A stretch of 64,000 nucleotides of DNA, taken from Anaerolineales bacterium (GTDB lineage: Bacteria > Chloroflexota > Anaerolineae > Anaerolineales > Villigracilaceae). Both the position numbers and the translations under genes were made by a program. The notes below the pieces were generated by a model that had not been told where the DNA came from, ran no database searches, and saw only the letters and a list, made by a program, of their open reading frames with translations. The stretch is taken from contig JABTTV010000001.1 of assembly GCA_015075725.1 (NCBI GenBank), positions 3,587,223 through 3,651,222 on the forward strand. Direction: 5' to 3'. Shown here piece after piece: positions 60,049 to 64,000 of the stretch (the first letter of the stretch is position 1; each line of letters starts with the position of its first letter).

Positions 60049-62705
60049 ACGCTCAATGGTAATTCAACTTCCAAAATTGTGCCGCCCCCTTCACGGTTCT
60101 TCGCGTGGACCTCGCCGCCATGCGCCTCGACAATACCCTTGCTGATGGAGAGTCCCAGCCCGGTGCCACTGACACTCTCAGGGCGTTGGACTCGGTAGAA
60201 CTTATCGAAGACGCGGAAAAGGTCCTCGGATGGAATCCCAACCCCACGGTCCAGAATTTGGAGGCGGGCTTTTGAGCCATTCACCGAAGCGGTCACTTCG
60301 ATCAACAAATCCTGCGGTGAGTATTTGATGGCGTTTTCCAAGAGATTGACCATGACCTGCGCCATCAGCGTGAAGTCCATGGGCACGAGCGGAAAATTTG
60401 CGGGCACATTCACCTGAATGGGATTCTTCTCAGCGCGTGCCCCGAGTTGCTCAAGCGCTGTACCGATCAGATCCTGCACATCGCAAGGTTCAAGCCGAAG
60501 TTTGATCGCACCACTTTCGATGCGCGTCATGTTCAAAAGATTTCCAACCAGACGATTTAGCCGATCTGCCTCACCGCGCGCGTTTTCGATCAGCGTATTA
60601 CGCGTTGGTTCATCGATCTCCACATCTTTTTCATCGAGCGCAGAGAGCGCGCCTGTGATGGCAACCAACGGCGTGCGCAAGTCGTGTGAGATTGAATTGA
60701 GCAACGTGTTCTGTAATTTCTCCGCCGATTGCAATAACGCGATCTGACGGTTCTGTTCTTCGAGTTGCGCCCGCTCGATGGCTTGCGCGCCTTGATTCGC
60801 AAAGGCTTCCATCAATCGGCGCTGCGCGGGGGAAAGATCAGAATCAGAAGTATTTGCCTTGCCAACCCCAAGAACTCCAACCACTCCCTTTGAAGTTCGC
60901 AGCGGCAGATAACGCAATTGCGCGGCAGGCAGGGTGTTGGTGTGTCGTCCCGCCGGCTCGGCGTGACGATAGACCCAATCTGCAACGGCAAGTTCTTCTT
61001 CATTCAAACTCATGCCCTTGCTCAACGAATGCGTGACAAGCCGATTCGATTCAGGCAAAAGGATGGCAACGATTCGGCCGAAAGTTTGCTCCAAATGTTT
61101 TTGCAAAACAGACAAAATGGATTCGAGATCGGCAGCGGATGCGAGATCGCGGCTGAGGTCATACAATTCAGCCGTTTCCGCCTCACGCTGACGCGCCGCC
61201 TCTGCCTGCTCACTCGCCCGAGCTGTTAGCTGGCTGATGACCACTCCCACCAGAAACAAACCGATAAACGTGATGATGTATTCAGTATCTGCAACTGCAA
61301 ACGTGTAAAAGGGATGTACAAACAGAAAATCGAATGTCAAGACGCCCAATAGTGACGCAAAAATGGCTGGACCACGTCCCAGATAGATGGCGGCGATCAC
61401 GACAGCCAACAAATACACCATGACCAAATTGGTGGCTTCGATACGTCCGCCGATCAATACCCCCACCCCAGTTGCCAGCGTAACCAAAAACAGACTCCAC
61501 CCATAACGACTGACCGAACTATGTAAACGCAGCGGACTTTCTTCTGCGGGTGCAGATGGTTTATCGGCGCTCGTAACCACATACACATCTATGTCGCCGC
61601 TCTGATGGATCAACTTATCCACCAGTGATCCGCGCAGAATCTCCTGCCAGCGCGGGCGGAGCGGCTTCCCTGCCACGATCTTGGTGATATTGTTCTTGTG
61701 GGCGAAATCAATAATGGTTTGCGAAACGGAATCCATCGAATTGCTGGAAGAGAGGGTATACGATCGCGCCCCCAGATCTTCTGCCAATTGCAAAATACCC
61801 GCCACACGGTCACGCTTAGCCTGCGACATCGAGGCAAATTGCGGTGTTTCCACATACAAGGCAATCCACTCGGCGTTGAGTTCATCGGCAAGCCGCCTTG
61901 TAGTGCGGACCAGTCTCTCACTCAACGGGCTAGGGCTGATACAAACCAGAAGTCTTTCACTCGCCGCCCAAATGCCTTGAATGGCGCGGGTCTGCATGTA
62001 GGCGCGCATTTGGTCGTCTACACGTTCAGCAGCGCGGCGCAAAGACATCTCGCGCAGCGCGGTGAGATTCCCTTTGCGGAAAAATTTCTGGATCGCCCGC
62101 GCTGCCTGGTCGGGCACATAGACCTTGCCCTCCTGCAAACGCACGAGCAACTCATCGGGCGGCAGGTCAATCACTTCGATTTCTGACGCCTCATCAATGA
62201 CACGGTCAGGGATGGTCTCGCGGATAATGACTCCCGTCACCTGCGCCACGATGTCGTTCAGGCTTTCAAGGTGCTGGATGTTGAGCGTGGTGTACACGTC
62301 AATGCCTGCCGCGAGAATCTCCTGCACGTCCTGATAGCGCTTGGCATGTCGTGAGCCTGGCGCATTCGTGTGCGCGAACTCATCCACCAGCACCAATTGC
62401 GGCTTGCGTTGAATGACCGCGTCCACATCCATTTCAGGCAGGGCTTTGTTGTGATATTCCACCTGCTTGCGCGGCAATACATCCAAACCATGCACCAGTG
62501 CTTCCGTCTCGGCGCGTTTGTGCGTTTCGATATAACCGACGATTACATCCACGCCTTGCGCCTTGCGTTGATGCGCGGCTTCGAGCATGGCATAGGTCTT
62601 TCCCACGCCCGCCACATAGCCAAGGAAGATCTTCAACCGTCCGCGCCGCGTTTCTTCGGCTTGGATATTTTTTAGCAGTTCATCAGGGTCGGGGCGTTTA
62701 TCCAT
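60045..62705 (-). CDS. kdpD: Potassium sensor histidine kinase KdpD
   Basis: 886 residues. N-terminal KdpD domain with Walker A-like GYVAGVGKT (about 29-37) and DEFAHTNAPGSRHAKRYQD; universal-stress-like domain (LVCISPSP, AGKPLRPRWQE, about 245-370); four membrane helices (about 400-500); GAF domain; HisKA with H in SISHDLRTPL (about 672); HATPase with DRGVGIP and GTGLGLSI. This is the standard KdpD layout. The stop overlaps kdpE. It phosphorylates KdpE when K+ is scarce. The start lies 5 bp after kdpC. Confidence 0.95.
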   Translation of the reverse strand: MDKRPDPDELLKNIQAEETRRGRLKIFLGYVAGVGKTYAMLEAAHQRKAQGVDVIVGYIETHKRAETEALVHGLDVLPRKQVEYHNKALPEMDVDAVIQRKPQLVLVDEFAHTNAPGSRHAKRYQDVQEILAAGIDVYTTLNIQHLESLNDIVAQVTGVIIRETIPDRVIDEASEIEVIDLPPDELLVRLQEGKVYVPDQAARAIQKFFRKGNLTALREMSLRRAAERVDDQMRAYMQTRAIQGIWAASERLLVCISPSPLSERLVRTTRRLADELNAEWIALYVETPQFASMSQAKRDRVAGILQLAEDLGARSYTLSSSNSMDSVSQTIIDFAHKNNITKIVAGKPLRPRWQEILRGSLVDKLIHQSGDIDVYVVTSADKPSAPAEESPLRLHSSVSRYGWSLFLVTLATGVGVLIGGRIEATNLVMVYLLAVVIAAIYLGRGPAIFASLLGVLTFDFLFVHPFYTFAVADTEYIITFIGLFLVGVVISQLTARASEQAEAARQREAETAELYDLSRDLASAADLESILSVLQKHLEQTFGRIVAILLPESNRLVTHSLSKGMSLNEEELAVADWVYRHAEPAGRHTNTLPAAQLRYLPLRTSKGVVGVLGVGKANTSDSDLSPAQRRLMEAFANQGAQAIERAQLEEQNRQIALLQSAEKLQNTLLNSISHDLRTPLVAITGALSALDEKDVEIDEPTRNTLIENARGEADRLNRLVGNLLNMTRIESGAIKLRLEPCDVQDLIGTALEQLGARAEKNPIQVNVPANFPLVPMDFTLMAQVMVNLLENAIKYSPQDLLIEVTASVNGSKARLQILDRGVGIPSEDLFRVFDKFYRVQRPESVSGTGLGLSISKGIVEAHGGEVHAKNREGGGTILEVELPLSV

Positions 62706-62710
62706 CGAAT

Positions 62711-63274
62711 CTATTGTAGTCCATCTAACGCGAGATTTAATAACAAGACGTTGACTCGCGGCTCGCCAAAAATCCCAAACTGACGCCCTTCGGTATATTT
62801 CTCCACCAAGGATGTGACTACCGCTTCACTCAACCCGCGAGCGGATGCCACCCTTCGAACCTGATACAACGCCGACGCCACGCTGATGTGCGGGTCGAGT
62901 CCGCTTCCCGAAGCAGTGACCAGGTCAACAGGAATCGGAAGTGTGTTATCAGAGTCTGCCGCATGGAGCGCGTCGATGCGTGCTTGCACAACTTCTTCAA
63001 GCGATGGATTCATCGGTCCCAAGTTGGAGCCTGACGAAGCAGCGGCATTGTATCCCGCCGCAGAGGGACGACCCCAGAAATATTTTGGGTCATCGAACTG
63101 CTGACCGATAAGTTCCGAGCCGTAGGTCTTTCCGTCTATGACGACGAGACTACCATTTGCCTGATGCGGGAAAAGGACTTGAGCGAGTCCCGTCACGGTG
63201 AGCGGATAAATCACTCCAGTGATGATGGTAAGCAATGCCAGCAACGTGATGGCTGGGCGAAGTTGTGCTTTCAT
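62711..63274 (-). CDS. kdpC: K(+)-transporting ATPase subunit KdpC
   Basis: 187 residues from ATG 63274 ([20 protein letters not shown]), which overlaps the upstream small ORF stop (ATGA); a longer frame is less likely. One N-terminal membrane helix, then the periplasmic-side domain with [26 protein letters not shown] and [10 protein letters not shown], all typical of KdpC. It assists K+ loading in the KdpFABC pump. Confidence 0.94.
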   Translation of the reverse strand: MKAQLRPAITLLALLTIITGVIYPLTVTGLAQVLFPHQANGSLVVIDGKTYGSELIGQQFDDPKYFWGRPSAAGYNAAASSGSNLGPMNPSLEEVVQARIDALHAADSDNTLPIPVDLVTASGSGLDPHISVASALYQVRRVASARGLSEAVVTSLVEKYTEGRQFGIFGEPRVNVLLLNLALDGLQ

Positions 63275-63444
63275 GAAAAGACTCCAGAGACGACGAGCAA
63301 TGTCCACGCGATGGTGAATATGAAAACCCATGGTTGCAAAGGAATGGGGATATTGAACGCATTTGGCGCAACACTGGCAGCCGCAAGCCCAGCCGTAGAA
63401 AGAATGCCAGCGATCTTAGAAAGGGAAAGTTTTGTTTTCATTTT
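63271..63444 (-). CDS. Small two-helix membrane protein between kdpB and kdpC
   Basis: 57 residues from ATG 63444 (an ATG at 63453 is also in frame). Two hydrophobic stretches ([16 protein letters not shown] and [18 protein letters not shown]). It overlaps the kdpC start by 4 bp. It is longer than KdpF (about 29 residues) and sits after kdpB, where KdpF is not expected, so identity is open. It may be an accessory subunit. Confidence 0.5.
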   Translation of the reverse strand, partial: KMKTKLSLSKIAGILSTAGLAAASVAPNAFNIPIPLQPWVFIFTIAWTLLVVSGVFS

Positions 63445-63458
63445 GTACTCCATTCAAA

Positions 63459-63549
63459 TCATTGCGAGGGCGGTGTCCTTCCGCCCGAAGCAATCTCAGA
63501 CTGTGAGGGATTGCTTCGTTGCAAAGAGCAAGAGTGCTCCTCGCAATGA
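63459..63549. repeat. Interspersed palindromic repeat between kdpB and the small ORF
   Basis: Outer arms TCATTGCGAGG (63459-63469) and CCTCGCAATGA (63539-63549), inner GAAGCAATC/GATTGCTTC (63487-63495, 63509-63517). Resembles the TTGCGAGG-GAAGCAATC repeats common in Chloroflexota and other genomes (recalled, not searched). It ends 2 bp before the kdpB stop and could lower expression of the genes downstream. Confidence 0.7.
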
Positions 63550-63551
63550 CA

Positions 63552-64000
63552 TCAAACTAAATGCAACGCCACCAGCAACATATCAATGACCTTGATTCCT
63601 ATGAACGGCACGAGCAGACCGCCGAGACCGTAAATGAGCAAGTTGTCGCGCAATAACTGTGCTGCACCCACAGCACGATACGGCACGCCGCGCAACGCCA
63701 GCGGAATCAACGCAATGATGATAAGTGCGTTGAAAATCACAGCGGACATGATGGCGCTTTCAGGTGTGGCAAGGCGCATGATGTTGAGTGCATTCAACTG
63801 CGGATATGTGCTGGCGAATGCGGCAGGGATGATGGCGAAATATTTGCTGACATCATTCGCAAGACTAAAAGTGGTCAACGCGCCGCGAGTCATCAGCAGT
63901 TGCTTGCCGATCTCGACGATCTCGATTAACTTGGTCGGGTTGCTGTCCAAGTCCACCATGTTGGCGGCTTCGCGCGCGGGTTGCGTGCCTGTGTTCATCG
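63552..64000 (-). CDS. kdpB: K(+)-transporting ATPase subunit KdpB, C-terminal part (gene continues beyond the right edge)
   Basis: About 149 residues seen. [46 protein letters not shown] and [14 protein letters not shown] are signature KdpB sequences of the P-type ATPase C-terminal region; three membrane helices follow ([33 protein letters not shown]). The phosphorylation site lies outside the window. First visible gene of the kdp operon (minus strand). Confidence 0.93.
   Translation of the reverse strand, partial: MNTGTQPAREAANMVDLDSNPTKLIEIVEIGKQLLMTRGALTTFSLANDVSKYFAIIPAAFASTYPQLNALNIMRLATPESAIMSAVIFNALIIIALIPLALRGVPYRAVGAAQLLRDNLLIYGLGGLLVPFIGIKVIDMLLVALHLV

Overview
The window looks like a chromosomal segment of an Anaerolineae-type Chloroflexota bacterium. 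This is inferred from gene content, not from a marker gene. The clues are TPR and AAA giants with Asp-box ectodomains, a SipW-type peptidase with a DUF5305-like domain, long Thr/Pro stalks, moderate GC and many interspersed palindromic repeats. I saw no rRNA, tRNA or CRISPR array.

Layout. 0-4.1 kb: 5' end of a radical SAM gene, a dead P-loop fragment, a secretion island (small exported protein, SipW-like peptidase, Ca-binding repeat protein), then a second, broken copy of the radical SAM 5' end. 4.1-8.4 kb: NMN adenylyltransferase-like protein, vWA/zinc-ribbon protein, pyruvate-kinase-like barrel, and NAD synthetase carrying an in-frame palindromic insertion. 8.5-24.7 kb (minus): a paralogous family of AAA/STAND-TPR-membrane-ectodomain proteins. 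One member is split by an IS1-family element with intact target duplications, and one has a frameshift at an A6 run. 25-33.4 kb: tyrosine recombinase, membrane protein, lipoprotein, and a huge Thr/Pro-repeat envelope protein with two GerMN-like domains.

33.6-49.4 kb (minus) is the most intriguing block. Its upstream half encodes a catalytically degenerate IS200-like protein, a membrane protein, an Mrr-like nuclease, a TPR protein with a degenerate NTPase-like domain, a 7TM histidine kinase and a NarL-type regulator, ending in a terminator. Its downstream half encodes a MraZ paralogue, a second NarL-type regulator, a P-loop ATPase and three TPR proteins.

49.6-64 kb: class IV aminotransferase; an unknown 812-residue protein coupled to a Ser/Thr kinase; a heterodimeric ABC exporter preceded by a promoter, leader peptide and terminator resembling a translation-controlled attenuator; and a kdp potassium operon (kdpB partial, small ORF, kdpC, kdpD, kdpE).

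Several genes carry TATAAT only 6-7 nt before ATG, which suggests leaderless transcripts are common here. Functions are inferred from motif recognition without database searches.
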